Assembly (NCBI GenBank): GCA_002842215.1
Contig: PHCC01000014.1
Span: forward strand, 62,001-126,000
Source of the DNA: Betaproteobacteria bacterium HGW-Betaproteobacteria-9
GTDB lineage: Bacteria; Pseudomonadota; Gammaproteobacteria; Burkholderiales; Burkholderiaceae_C
Length of the DNA stretch: 64,000 nt
Reading direction: 5' to 3'
How positions within the stretch are numbered: position 1 is the stretch's first letter; each line of letters opens with the position of its first letter. This document shows, piece by piece, positions 38,572-46,655 of the stretch. Both the position numbers and the translations under genes were made by a program. The notes beneath the pieces are model-generated. The model worked only from the letters and a program-made list of their open reading frames with translations, ran no database searches and had not been told where the DNA came from.

Positions 38572-38769
38572 CTACGCAGCGCTGATGCACGAACGATGGG
38601 ATGTTTTCCCAAGGCAGCCGGCCCCGACAAGCGTTGGCGGGCGGCCACGCCAGCGCCGGGCCTGTGTCTTCACGGAGTCGCCTGTCGAGAGGTATTGTCT
38701 GCTCGCCAAGGGTGTGACGGCCACACGGGTCTCGCCCACCGTTGATCCGGCAGGTACGCCAATCAGCAT
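38572..38769 (-). pseudogene. Remnant of a duplicated pntA 5' end
   Basis: This is a 65-codon frame with GAGGAG well placed before ATG 38769. Its first 20 residues, MLIGVPAGSTVGETRVAVTP, match the N-terminus of transhydrogenase alpha or alanine dehydrogenase. Similarity fades after about residue 33, and the rest is Arg/Gly-rich with no family match. The ribosome-binding sequences GAGGAGACTTTC here and GAGGACTTTCCC before pntA are nearly the same, suggesting that the whole start region was duplicated and one copy decayed. It could instead be translated as a short leader peptide. Confidence 0.6.
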
Positions 38770-38980
38770 GAAAGTCTCCTCACTCGAACGTTTGTTTCCA
38801 ACGGTGAGGCAGCTTAACCGATCGACCGTGCCCACCCGATAGGCGTAAGCCCTTGTCAGCACTGACCTTTTCCCGAATGACCGGCCAGCCGCCCGGCCAT
38901 TCACAGCGCCTTTTTTCCACGATGTGACAAGACCTCCCGTTTCAAGGAACGCCCGACCGGTCGAACGGGATAATGCCGGT

Positions 38981-39466
38981 ATGAACACCCGATGGAAACC
39001 CAGTGTCACCGTGGCCGCGATCATCGAGCGCGACGGGCGCTACCTGCTGGTCGAAGAACACACCCCCGAGGGTCTGCGGCTGAACAACCCGGCCGGCCAT
39101 CTGGACCCGGGCGAAAGCCCGCTGCAGGGGGTCGCGCGTGAGGCGCTGGAGGAAACGGCCCACGCTTTCACGCCCACGGCGCTGGTCGGCGTGTACCTCT
39201 CGCGCTTCCAGCGCCCCGCCACCAGCGAGGACATCACCTACCTGCGTTTCGCCTACTGCGGTGAGCTGGGCGACTTCGACCCGCAACGCGAGCTGGACAC
39301 CGGCATCGTGCGCACGCTGTGGATGACGCCGGACGAGATCCGCGCCAGCACCGGACGGCACCGCAGCCCTCTCGTCCAACGCTGCATCGAAGACCACCTG
39401 GCCGGTCAGCGCTACCCCCTGGACCTGGTGTTCACCGACCCTTCCGTGATGCAGCCACAGGTCTGA
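38981..39466 (+). CDS. nudJ: Nudix hydrolase (NudJ-like)
   Basis: The 161-residue pyrophosphohydrolase carries a full Nudix box at residues 39-61, beginning GHLDPGES and ending REALEETAH, with the metal-binding glutamates. NNPAGHLDPGESP and TPTALVGVYLSRF resemble E. coli NudJ (phosphatase of thiamin pyrimidine pyrophosphate and prenyl pyrophosphates). NudJ usually sits next to mnmA. Here mnmA is about 12 kb downstream on the same strand, with an accessory segment between. ATG 38981 gives the family start. The substrate is unproven. Confidence 0.88.
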   Translation: MNTRWKPSVTVAAIIERDGRYLLVEEHTPEGLRLNNPAGHLDPGESPLQGVAREALEETAHAFTPTALVGVYLSRFQRPATSEDITYLRFAYCGELGDFDPQRELDTGIVRTLWMTPDEIRASTGRHRSPLVQRCIEDHLAGQRYPLDLVFTDPSVMQPQV

Positions 39467-39511
39467 GGACCGCGCCTCGCTTGGCTGCGCGCGGTGGGCT
39501 GGCTATCATGC

Positions 39512-39532
39512 GGGGCTCCGACATGGAGCCCC
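39512..39532 (+). repeat. Inverted repeat just before the GAF-protein start
   Basis: GGGGCTCC and GGAGCCCC form a perfect 8-bp stem around five bases, ending seven bases before GTG 39540. The GGAG in the right arm is the likely ribosome-binding site, so the hairpin could hide it and limit translation. Confidence 0.5.
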
Positions 39533-39539
39533 ACACACC

Positions 39540-41339
39540 GTGGAAACACCCGCCGCCCCACCGCTGCTGACACCTGAACACCTCGCCATGATGGCGCGCG
39601 GGGTGTCGGTGATCGTCAGCTCCTGCGGCCACGACCTCACGCCCAGCCTGATGCGCGCGGTGGGTAGCCAGATCAGCCCGCAGGGCGACCGCATCACGGT
39701 GTTTCTCAACCGCCAGCAGTCCACCCAGCTGCTGCAAGACGTGGCCAGCACCGGGCGCGTCGCGGTGGTGTTCAGCGAACCGCACAGCCACCGCACGGTG
39801 CAGCTCAAGTCGCGCCAGGCGCGCCTGCGCGAGGTCACACCGGACGACGTGCCCGCCCTGCAGCGCTACCTGCGGGCGATGCAGGGCGAGCTGGGCCGCA
39901 TCGGCCTCGCACCCGACTTTGCCGCCGCCATGCTGGCGCACCGCTTCGACGACCTGAGCGCGATCGAGTTCACGCCAGCGCAGGCCTTCGACCAGACGCC
40001 CGGCCCGAACGCCGGCCAGCCGCTGCGGGAGGGCGCCATCCCGGCCATCATGGCCACCTGCGCGGCCGACGGCACGCCCAACGTGGCCTACATCTCGCAG
40101 GTGTTCTACGTCGACGAGCGGCACGTGGCGCTGTCGTTCCAGTTCTTCAACAAGACACGCCAGAACATCCTGGCCCACCCGCGCGCCACCGTGCTGCTGC
40201 TGCACCCGGTGACGGCGCAGTTCTACCGCCTGCACCTGCGCTACCTGCGCACCGAGACCGGCGGCCCGGTGTTCGAGAGCATGAAGGCCCAGCTCGCGGG
40301 CATCGCCTCGCACAGCGGCATGGCCAGCGTGTTCGTGCTGCGCGGCGCCGACGTCTACGAAGTGCTCGCCATCGAGCGCCTGGACGGCCAGCCTTTGCCG
40401 ACGGCCGCCCCGCGCTGCAGCCTGCTGGGCGCGCTGCGCCGCGGCAGCACGCGGCTGGCCCAGGCCACCACGCTGGCCGCCGCGCTGGAGGCCACGCTGC
40501 AGACGCTGGAGCAGGAGATGGAGATTCCGCACGCCATGGTGCTGATCCTCGATCCCGCCACGCAGCGGCTCTACACCGTGGCCAGCCGCGGCTACGCCAC
40601 CTCGGGCGTGGGCTCTGAAATCGCGCTGGGTGACGGCGTGATCGGCGTGGCCGCGCGCGAGGGTACGCCGGTGCGCATCATGCACATGACCAGCGCCTAC
40701 CTCTACAGCCAGGCGGTGCGCAGCGGCCTGGAGGACCGGGGCCTGCTGGACGTGCCGGCCTGCACCGAAATTCCCTACCCCGGCCTGCCCGAGCCTCACA
40801 GCCAGCTCGCCGTGCCGCTGCGCTCGGCCGGCCGCGTGCTGGGCGTGCTGTTCGTGGAAAGTCCGCAGGACCTGCGCTTCAGTTTCGAGGACGAAGACCT
40901 GCTGGTCACGCTGGGCGGCCAGCTGGCCGCGGCGATCGACCTGATGCAGGAAGAGCCGGAGGCCGCCGCAGCTACCGGGGATGGCGAAGCCACGCTCACC
41001 GCCCTGCCCCAGGGACCGGCGCTGCAGGTGCGCTACTACCCGGCCAACGGCAGCGTCTTCATCGACAACGCCTACCTCATCAAGGGCGTGGCCGGCGCCA
41101 TCTTGTGGAAGCTGCTGCGGGACCACCAGCGCAGCGGCCGCAGCGAGTTCAGCAACCGCGAGCTGCGGCTCGATACCTCGCTGGGCCTGCCCGACGTGGC
41201 CGACAACCTCGAAGCGCGCCTGCTGCTGCTCTCGCGCCGCCTGCAGGAGCAGTGCCCCAAGCTCTGCATTGAAAAGACCGGCCGCGGGCGCTTCCGCCTG
41301 TGTGTGGGCGGTCCGGTCGAACTCCAGGCTGTGGCCTGA
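39540..41339 (+). CDS. Split-barrel (PNPOx-like) + GAF + winged-helix protein
   Basis: This 599-residue protein has an unusual domain order. Residues about 1-150 and 165-290 look like two split beta-barrel flavin- or haem-binding domains of the pyridoxamine-phosphate oxidase superfamily. The second has PAIMATCAADGTPNVAYISQ and FNKTRQNILAHPRATVLL. Residues about 300-470 form a GAF domain with AMVLILDPATQRLY and SQLAVPLRSAGRVLGVLFVE. The C-terminal 100 residues resemble a winged helix, with SNRELRLDTSLGLPDVADNL. The layout suggests a redox or ligand sensor with a DNA-binding or partner-binding output. The start is GTG 39540; ATG 39588 is an alternative. It converges on the hemerythrin gene. Confidence 0.75.
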   Translation: METPAAPPLLTPEHLAMMARGVSVIVSSCGHDLTPSLMRAVGSQISPQGDRITVFLNRQQSTQLLQDVASTGRVAVVFSEPHSHRTVQLKSRQARLREVTPDDVPALQRYLRAMQGELGRIGLAPDFAAAMLAHRFDDLSAIEFTPAQAFDQTPGPNAGQPLREGAIPAIMATCAADGTPNVAYISQVFYVDERHVALSFQFFNKTRQNILAHPRATVLLLHPVTAQFYRLHLRYLRTETGGPVFESMKAQLAGIASHSGMASVFVLRGADVYEVLAIERLDGQPLPTAAPRCSLLGALRRGSTRLAQATTLAAALEATLQTLEQEMEIPHAMVLILDPATQRLYTVASRGYATSGVGSEIALGDGVIGVAAREGTPVRIMHMTSAYLYSQAVRSGLEDRGLLDVPACTEIPYPGLPEPHSQLAVPLRSAGRVLGVLFVESPQDLRFSFEDEDLLVTLGGQLAAAIDLMQEEPEAAAATGDGEATLTALPQGPALQVRYYPANGSVFIDNAYLIKGVAGAILWKLLRDHQRSGRSEFSNRELRLDTSLGLPDVADNLEARLLLLSRRLQEQCPKLCIEKTGRGRFRLCVGGPVELQAVA

Positions 41340-41357
41340 AGTCCGACCGCCCGCGCC

Positions 41358-42101
41358 TTACACCGCCGCCGCCAGCCCCGGCACCGCGGGCAGCCCCAGG
41401 CCCTGCGTGAGCTTGGCCCAGTCGCGCGGGCTCAGGTGCGGCTGCACGACATCGAGCACCGCCTGGAACACCGGCGCCGGCGCGCCCTGGCGCATGCCAC
41501 CGAGCACCTGCAGGCGCTCCAGCGCGTGCATCTGCGGCAGCATCCAGCGCATCACCAGCATCATGTCGGCCGGCGAGATGGTGGCCACCAGTGCATCGTG
41601 GATGCCGCGCAGCTCGGCGTCGGTGTAGGCGCTCCAGAGTGCGGCGTTGTGGCGCGTCTCCTCCACGTGCATGTGCTGCAGGTTGTCGGCGACGAAGAGC
41701 GAGATCTCCAGGTACAGCGCGTGCAAGGCGCCCGCCTGCAGCTGCGTGTCCAGTACCGGCAGTTGCTGCGCTGCCGCCCGCAGTCGCTGAATGTGGTGCA
41801 GGTGCTCGACGTGGTCCTGTGCCACCTCGCCGCAGACGCCGGGGGTGCGTGCCTCGATCGCCGGGTGCACGAAGCTGTTTTCGTGCTGCACGTGCGCTTC
41901 GCACAGCGCCATGAGCGCGATCACGCGCCCGCTGGCGTCGGCCACGTCCTGCGGGTCCGACGGATCGGCGCGACCGACCGCGAGCAGGGCGTCGGTCATG
42001 AAGGCGCGCAGGGCCTTGTGGATGCCGGCGTAGAGGTTTTCGCGCGAGCTGCTGGTGCTGGCCGCGGCCAGCTGGTTCATTTCCTGTTGGGTGAACTGCA
42101 T
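41358..42101 (-). CDS. Hemerythrin-like (HHE) domain protein
   Basis: This 247-residue, mostly helical, protein has spaced His and Glu residues fitting a di-iron HHE site: H28, H70/H73 with E74 in HVQHENSFVHP, H97-H103 in DHVEHLHHIQ, and H143/H145 with E147/E148 and H151 in HMHVEETRH. Bacterial relatives bind oxygen, nitric oxide or iron, and some repair Fe-S clusters. The second half (about 160-247) is unrelated to the HHE core. The 159-bp region upstream contains four 11-bp-spaced hexamers similar to the boxes of the local response regulator. ATG 42101 fits best. Confidence 0.8.
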   Translation of the reverse strand: MQFTQQEMNQLAAASTSSSRENLYAGIHKALRAFMTDALLAVGRADPSDPQDVADASGRVIALMALCEAHVQHENSFVHPAIEARTPGVCGEVAQDHVEHLHHIQRLRAAAQQLPVLDTQLQAGALHALYLEISLFVADNLQHMHVEETRHNAALWSAYTDAELRGIHDALVATISPADMMLVMRWMLPQMHALERLQVLGGMRQGAPAPVFQAVLDVVQPHLSPRDWAKLTQGLGLPAVPGLAAAV

Positions 42102-42206
42102 GAAGACTTCCTTGGGCGGAACGGGTCCGCGTTTGCTGCCTGGCGGCGGCGCCCCATGCGTCACCTGCCATGGGAGAAAGTCTAAAAATCCGGTCGCGGG
42201 CGCGCT

Positions 42207-42245
42207 GCTAAATAGCGCTTAAGAACATCCTAAAAAATGCTTAAA
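42207..42245. promoter_or_regulatory. Four 11-bp-spaced hexamers upstream of the hemerythrin gene
   Basis: The plus strand has GCTAAA at 42207, CTTAAG at 42218, CCTAAA at 42229 and CTTAAA at 42240, each separated by exactly five bases. This is the layout of binding sites for PmrA/OmpR/PhoB-type regulators. It is the most AT-rich segment between arfB and the hemerythrin gene, 106-144 bp upstream of the latter. Sites with the same hexamer precede the protease and two-component genes. Confidence 0.48.
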
Positions 42246-42260
42246 CAGCGCGCCGGACGT

Positions 42261-42665
42261 TCAATCGACGCCGCGCACCCGTCCGCGCTGCTGTTTCACC
42301 TGCGAGCGCGTGGCCTTGCCTTCGAGCCGGCGCTGTTTGGAACCGAAGGTGGGCTTGGTGGGTTTGCGCGCCTTGGGCAGCGTGGCCACGCTGTCCACCA
42401 GCGCCTGCAACCGCTCCAGCGCCTCGGCCTTGTTCTGTTCCAGGCTGCGGCTGGTCTGCGCCTTGATCACCACCACGCCCTCGGTGGTGATGCGCTGGTC
42501 GCTCAGGGCCAGCAGGCGTTCCTTGATGGCTTCGGGCAGCGACGAGGCGTGGATGGCGAAGCGCAGGTGCACCGCGTTGGACACCTTGTTGACGTTCTGT
42601 CCGCCTGCGCCTTGCGCGCGGATGGCGGTGAAATCCACTTCGGCGGGGTTGACGGTGGCGGGCAT
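42261..42665 (-). CDS. arfB: Peptidyl-tRNA hydrolase ArfB (ribosome rescue)
   Basis: The 134-residue protein releases peptides from ribosomes stalled on broken mRNA. The catalytic GGQ motif is at residues 21-23 in [19 protein letters not shown]. The C-terminal tail (about 100-134) is rich in Lys and Arg ([17 protein letters not shown]), as needed to occupy the mRNA channel. It lacks the codon-recognition domains of release factors, which separates it from RF1 and RF2. Confidence 0.96.
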   Translation of the reverse strand: MPATVNPAEVDFTAIRAQGAGGQNVNKVSNAVHLRFAIHASSLPEAIKERLLALSDQRITTEGVVVIKAQTSRSLEQNKAEALERLQALVDSVATLPKARKPTKPTFGSKQRRLEGKATRSQVKQQRGRVRGVD

Positions 42666-42745
42666 GGCGGCAGTGTGCCATGCGCCCCGCGAAGCGGCGG
42701 AGCCCCGGTCCGCGCCGATAAAGGCGCGGGACGCGAGGGGGCATT

Positions 42746-43297
42746 TCAGTACGTTTCCTTGATCCCCGTGACCATGGCTTTTACCAGACGCGTGCGCTCC
42801 AGCCGTCCCATCACGATCGCCGCGGCGCCGTGCAAGCCGGCCGACAGCAGCAGCAGATCACCGGCCTGCTCGTGCAGATCCTGCAGCCATTCTTCGCCCC
42901 AGAAGGCGTCGAGCGACTGCATCCAGCCCGTGACGCCCAGCGTGAGCACCAGTGCCATCAGCACCAGCATCATCACGGCGCCCAGCGGGTTGTGACCCCA
43001 GTGTTTCTCGGGCTGGCCCGAGAGCATCCCGCGCAGGTGCCGCATCAGTCGGGCCGGCGTGGGAAAGAAGTCGGCAAACCGGGCGTGCTTCGAACCGATG
43101 AAGCCCCAGACGATGCGGGTCACGACCAGCGCGCTGGCGAGGTAGCCCAGCCACTGGTGCAGGTTTTCGCCATCGTCCACCACAAAGCTGTTGAGCAGCA
43201 CACAGGACACCAGCGTCCAGTGGAAGACCCGCACGAAGCGGTCCCACACGGGGCGCGCCGTGACCGGCGACGCTGAGAGGTTCATCGTTGCATGCAT
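42746..43297 (-). CDS. Cytochrome b561-domain membrane protein
   Basis: The 183-residue inner-membrane protein has four hydrophobic helices and the histidines expected for two b-type haems: H in [33 protein letters not shown] and [10 protein letters not shown]. It starts 18 bp after a periplasmic PepSY-domain protein, a frequent pairing in betaproteobacteria. It probably passes electrons across the membrane to an unknown periplasmic acceptor. ATG 43297 and 43285 are both possible. The sequence after its stop has hairpins loosely like the stop-linked repeats. Confidence 0.88.
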   Translation of the reverse strand: MHATMNLSASPVTARPVWDRFVRVFHWTLVSCVLLNSFVVDDGENLHQWLGYLASALVVTRIVWGFIGSKHARFADFFPTPARLMRHLRGMLSGQPEKHWGHNPLGAVMMLVLMALVLTLGVTGWMQSLDAFWGEEWLQDLHEQAGDLLLLSAGLHGAAAIVMGRLERTRLVKAMVTGIKETY

Positions 43298-43315
43298 ACG
43301 GTCCGCCTCGCTGGC

Positions 43316-43573
43316 TTATTTGGTTTCCAGAACGGCGGCGGTGACCGGGTCGAAATAGATCTCGACCTTCTTGCCGGTCTTGTCAAAGCCATAGATCTCG
43401 TAGCACTGGCCCTTGCTGACCTTGAACGTCTTGATCTGATAGCCCTGGTCTTCCAGGCCCTTTTTGAAGCTGGCTTCGGGCATCCATTTTTCCTTGGGGG
43501 CATTGCACGCAGGGCCAGCCAGCGCCACACCAGAAACTGCCAGAAGAACCGCAGAGAGAACAACCGATTTCAT
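43316..43573 (-). CDS. Periplasmic PepSY-domain protein
   Basis: The 85-residue product has a signal peptide (1-19, ending LALA before GPAC). One PepSY-like domain follows, with SFKKGLEDQGYQIKTFKVSKG, YEIYGFDKTGKKVEIYFDP and VTAAVLETK at the end. Two cysteines (about 22 and 57) may form a disulfide. The family often works with cytochrome b561 proteins, as in this operon, perhaps as a redox or inhibitory partner. AAGGATC precedes the ATG. Confidence 0.87.
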   Translation of the reverse strand: MKSVVLSAVLLAVSGVALAGPACNAPKEKWMPEASFKKGLEDQGYQIKTFKVSKGQCYEIYGFDKTGKKVEIYFDPVTAAVLETK

Positions 43574-43788
43574 GAAAGTGATCCTTTTTCAATAGCAACC
43601 CAGCAAGTACTGGTGTGTGTATTGAAAGGGATCAACATGAAGTGGAGCTTAAGGGGTCCGGTAACAAATGTGAGGGTGCGTGGGCTGAGGTAACAGGGCG
43701 TGGACCCCGCCCCATTGATCGACTGGCACCGGATTACAGGCCAGGGGCTGACCTGAAATCAGCGGTGGTCCGACGGTGTGGCCGAAGC

Positions 43789-44652
43789 TCATGCCTCGCC
43801 CGGGGTCCGTGGCTTGCGCCAGAGCAGCATCAGCGCCAGCAGGGCGGAGGCGACCATGAGGAACAGGCTGATCGCGTTGAGCACCGGCGTGGCGCCCTCG
43901 CGCATGCGGCTGTACATCAGCACAGTGAGCGGCGAGTCTGAGCCCACCAGCATCAGTGTGGTGTTGAAGTTCTCGAACGACATCAGGAAGGCCATGGCCG
44001 CGGCGCCGATCATGCTCGGGCGCAGGTAGGGCAAGGTGATGGTCCAGAGCACCGCGAGGCGGCTCGCGCCGAGGTTGTAGGCGGCCTCTTCGAGCGTGCG
44101 GTCGAAGCGGCGCAGGCTGGCCGAGATGGTGAGCGTGGCGATGGTCACGATGTAGCAGAACTGGCCCAGAATCACCAGCGGCAGACCGGGCCGCAGAAAG
44201 TCCAGCTCCAGGCCCCAGGTGGCGTCGGCGAAGTTGGCGATGCGGCTGGCGAAGGCGAGGATGGAGATGCCCAGGATCACGCCCGGAATCACCAGCGGCA
44301 ACATGGAGAGCAGCGCAACCGCGCTCTTGCCCGGGAACTCGAAGCGCTCCAGCAGGAACGCGTTGCAGGTGCCCACGCCCACCGACAGCAGTGTGACCCA
44401 CAGCGCCACCCAGGCACTCACGCCCATGCTCTGCAGCAGCTCGCCGTCGGCCAGCAGACCCGTGCGCGCATCGCTGTTCGCGGTGAACCAGTCGAGCGTG
44501 AAACCCATCCAGGGCGGCGTGGGGTAGTCGGCGTTGTTGAACGCGAACACCGCCACCACCAGCAGCGGCACGAACAGGAACACGAAGAAGCCGGTGACGA
44601 AGGCGCCGAGGCCGAAGCGCTGCAAGGCGGGGCGGGGCAGGCTGGGGATCAT
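43789..44652 (-). CDS. potC: ABC transporter permease, PotC type
   Basis: The 287-residue inner-membrane permease has about six helices. The EAA loop is at RTLEEAAYNLGASRLAVLW. It is the last gene of a potD-A-B-C-type operon, beginning one base after the potB stop. It is likely a spermidine/putrescine importer, though related systems carry other small cationic or amino-acid-like solutes. Confidence 0.9.
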   Translation of the reverse strand: MIPSLPRPALQRFGLGAFVTGFFVFLFVPLLVVAVFAFNNADYPTPPWMGFTLDWFTANSDARTGLLADGELLQSMGVSAWVALWVTLLSVGVGTCNAFLLERFEFPGKSAVALLSMLPLVIPGVILGISILAFASRIANFADATWGLELDFLRPGLPLVILGQFCYIVTIATLTISASLRRFDRTLEEAAYNLGASRLAVLWTITLPYLRPSMIGAAAMAFLMSFENFNTTLMLVGSDSPLTVLMYSRMREGATPVLNAISLFLMVASALLALMLLWRKPRTPGEA

Positions 44653-44653
44653 G

Positions 44654-45526
44654 TCAGCTCGCTTTCATCACCGCGCCAAAGCGCTGGCCGGTGAGACGAA
44701 GCCCGGCCCACACCAGCAGGCTGGAGAGGAACAGCAGCAGGAACCCAAACGCCGCGCCCTGGTTCCAGTTGAAGCGGGTGATGAACTGGGTGTAGATCTG
44801 CTCGGTGAACCAGAGCGAGTTCTTGCCGCCCAGCAGCGTGGGCGTGAGGTAGTTGCCGAGACACAGCATGAAGACCACGATGCTGCCGGCCGCGATGCCC
44901 GGCGCGGCGTGTGGGATGACGATGCGGCGCACGATGTTGGCGGTGCTGCCGCCGAGGTCGTAGGCGGCTTCGATCAGGCTGTCGTCCAGGCTCTCCAGGC
45001 TGTTGACGAGCGGGATCACCATGAACAGCAGCGAGGCGTAGACCAGGCCGACCAGGATGGTGGCGTCGTGGTACAGCAGCTCCACCGGCTGGTTCGCCAG
45101 TCCTGTGGCCTGCAGCAGGCCCGAGACCACGCCGGTCTCGCGCAGCAGGATCAGCCAGCCCAGGGTGCGCACCATCTCGCTGACCCAGAACGGCAGCAGA
45201 CACAGCACCAGCAGCACCATCTTGAGGCGCCCGCGCGCCACCTTGGCGATGTACCAGGCGGCCGGAAAGGCCAGCAGCAGCGTGAGCCCGGTGGCCAGCA
45301 CCGAGATGACCGCCGTGCGCACGAAGGTGTTCCAGTACAGCGGTTCGTCGACGAAGGTGCGGTACTGGTCGAGGCTGGCGGCGTATTCCCCCGGTCCCAC
45401 GCGAGCCTGCAGCGACAGCAGCAACAGATCCACATGCGGCAGGATCACCAAGCCCACCAGCCACAGCAGCGCCGGGGCCAGCAGCAGGCCAAGCATCCAG
45501 CGGCGGTGGCTCGCAACGGCGTTCAT
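44654..45526 (-). CDS. potB: ABC transporter permease, PotB type
   Basis: The 290-residue permease has about six helices. The EAA-loop region is SLEDSLIEAAYDLGGS in variant form (SLDDSLIEAAYDLGGSTANI), followed by RRIVIPHAAPGIAAG. It heterodimerises with the PotC-type subunit. Four bases separate it from the ATPase gene upstream. Confidence 0.9.
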   Translation of the reverse strand: MNAVASHRRWMLGLLLAPALLWLVGLVILPHVDLLLLSLQARVGPGEYAASLDQYRTFVDEPLYWNTFVRTAVISVLATGLTLLLAFPAAWYIAKVARGRLKMVLLVLCLLPFWVSEMVRTLGWLILLRETGVVSGLLQATGLANQPVELLYHDATILVGLVYASLLFMVIPLVNSLESLDDSLIEAAYDLGGSTANIVRRIVIPHAAPGIAAGSIVVFMLCLGNYLTPTLLGGKNSLWFTEQIYTQFITRFNWNQGAAFGFLLLFLSSLLVWAGLRLTGQRFGAVMKAS

Positions 45527-45530
45527 GGCC

Positions 45531-46652
45531 TCAGGCTTTGAAACACCAGGCTTGCGCAGGCTGGTAGCCGAAGTGCACGGTCTCGCCAGACTTCAGATCG
45601 GCGAGGCGGCCGGTGAGCGGCAGTGCGATGTGCAACGGCGTCTGGCTCTTGTCTTCGAGCACCAGCACGGTGGAGTTGCCTCCGTCGAACAGCACGCTCT
45701 GCACGCTCGCGCTCCAGGCCGGCTCGCCCGCGGGCAGCTCGCGCGGGCTGCGCCGGATCTCGATGGCTTCGGGCCGGATGAACAAGGTGGCCGCTTGGCC
45801 CACGTCCAGCCCCCCCTGGTGCTGCGACCACAGGCCCATGCCGCTGGCCGTGCGCAGCAGCACCTGCTCGCCGTTGCGCGATTCGATGGTGCCCTCGAAG
45901 CGGTTGTTGTTGCCCACGAAGCCCGCCACGAACGCGGTCTGCGGCTGGTAGTACAGCTGCTGCGGCGTGCCCAGCTGCTCGAAGCGGCCGTGGTTCATGA
46001 CGGCGACCTGGTCGGACATGACCAGCGCTTCCGACTGGTCGTGCGTGATGTAGACGAAGGTGGTGCCGACTTCGGCCTGCAGCTGTTTGAGCTCGACCTT
46101 CATGTGTTCTCGCAGCTTGAGGTCGAGCGCGCCCAGCGGTTCGTCGAGCAGCAGCAGCGCGGGCTCCAGCACCAGGGAGCGCGCGATCGCCACGCGCTGC
46201 TTCTGTCCGCCCGAGAGCTGATCAATGCGCTTGCCCTCGCTGCCGGGCAGGCCCACGCGCCTGAGCATGTCGGTCACCTTGGCCTTGGCGGCGGCGCCCT
46301 TGATGCCGCGCCGCTCCAGCCCGTAAGCGATGTTCTCGCCCACGCTCATCATGGGGAACAGCGCCAGGTGCTGGAACACCATGTTCACCGGGCGCTTGTT
46401 GGGCGCCACACCGCGCATGGACGCACCCTTGATCACGATGTCGCCGGCATCGGGGGCGATGAAACCCGCCACCATGCGCAGCAGCGTGGTCTTGCCACAG
46501 CCCGAGGGGCCGAGGATGGAGAAGAACGAGCCCCGCCGCACGGAAAAGCTCAGGTCATCCACCGCCGCAAACGCGCCATAGCGTTTGCGAACGGCCTGGA
46601 TGTCGAGATCGTGCGTGGCGGGGCCGCCCGCGACCGGCGTCGGCACCGCCAC
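45531..46652 (-). CDS. potA: ABC transporter ATPase, PotA type
   Basis: The 373-residue ATPase has Walker A GPSGCGKTT, Q-loop VFQHLALFP, signature LSGGQKQRVAIARSL, Walker B LLLLDEPLGALD and the switch His in THDQSEALV. A C-terminal TOBE domain (about 285-373) includes LFIRPEAIEIRR. Length and TOBE presence fit PotA/CysA/MalK-type ATPases. The neighbouring genes identify it as the polyamine type. Confidence 0.93.
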   Translation of the reverse strand: MAVPTPVAGGPATHDLDIQAVRKRYGAFAAVDDLSFSVRRGSFFSILGPSGCGKTTLLRMVAGFIAPDAGDIVIKGASMRGVAPNKRPVNMVFQHLALFPMMSVGENIAYGLERRGIKGAAAKAKVTDMLRRVGLPGSEGKRIDQLSGGQKQRVAIARSLVLEPALLLLDEPLGALDLKLREHMKVELKQLQAEVGTTFVYITHDQSEALVMSDQVAVMNHGRFEQLGTPQQLYYQPQTAFVAGFVGNNNRFEGTIESRNGEQVLLRTASGMGLWSQHQGGLDVGQAATLFIRPEAIEIRRSPRELPAGEPAWSASVQSVLFDGGNSTVLVLEDKSQTPLHIALPLTGRLADLKSGETVHFGYQPAQAWCFKA

Positions 46653-46655
46653 GGC

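Noticed and set aside
42218..42245. Possible NsrR nitric-oxide site before the hemerythrin gene
   Set aside because: Matches to the NsrR half-site are only 7-8 of 11, while the 11-bp-spaced direct-repeat reading explains the whole array better.
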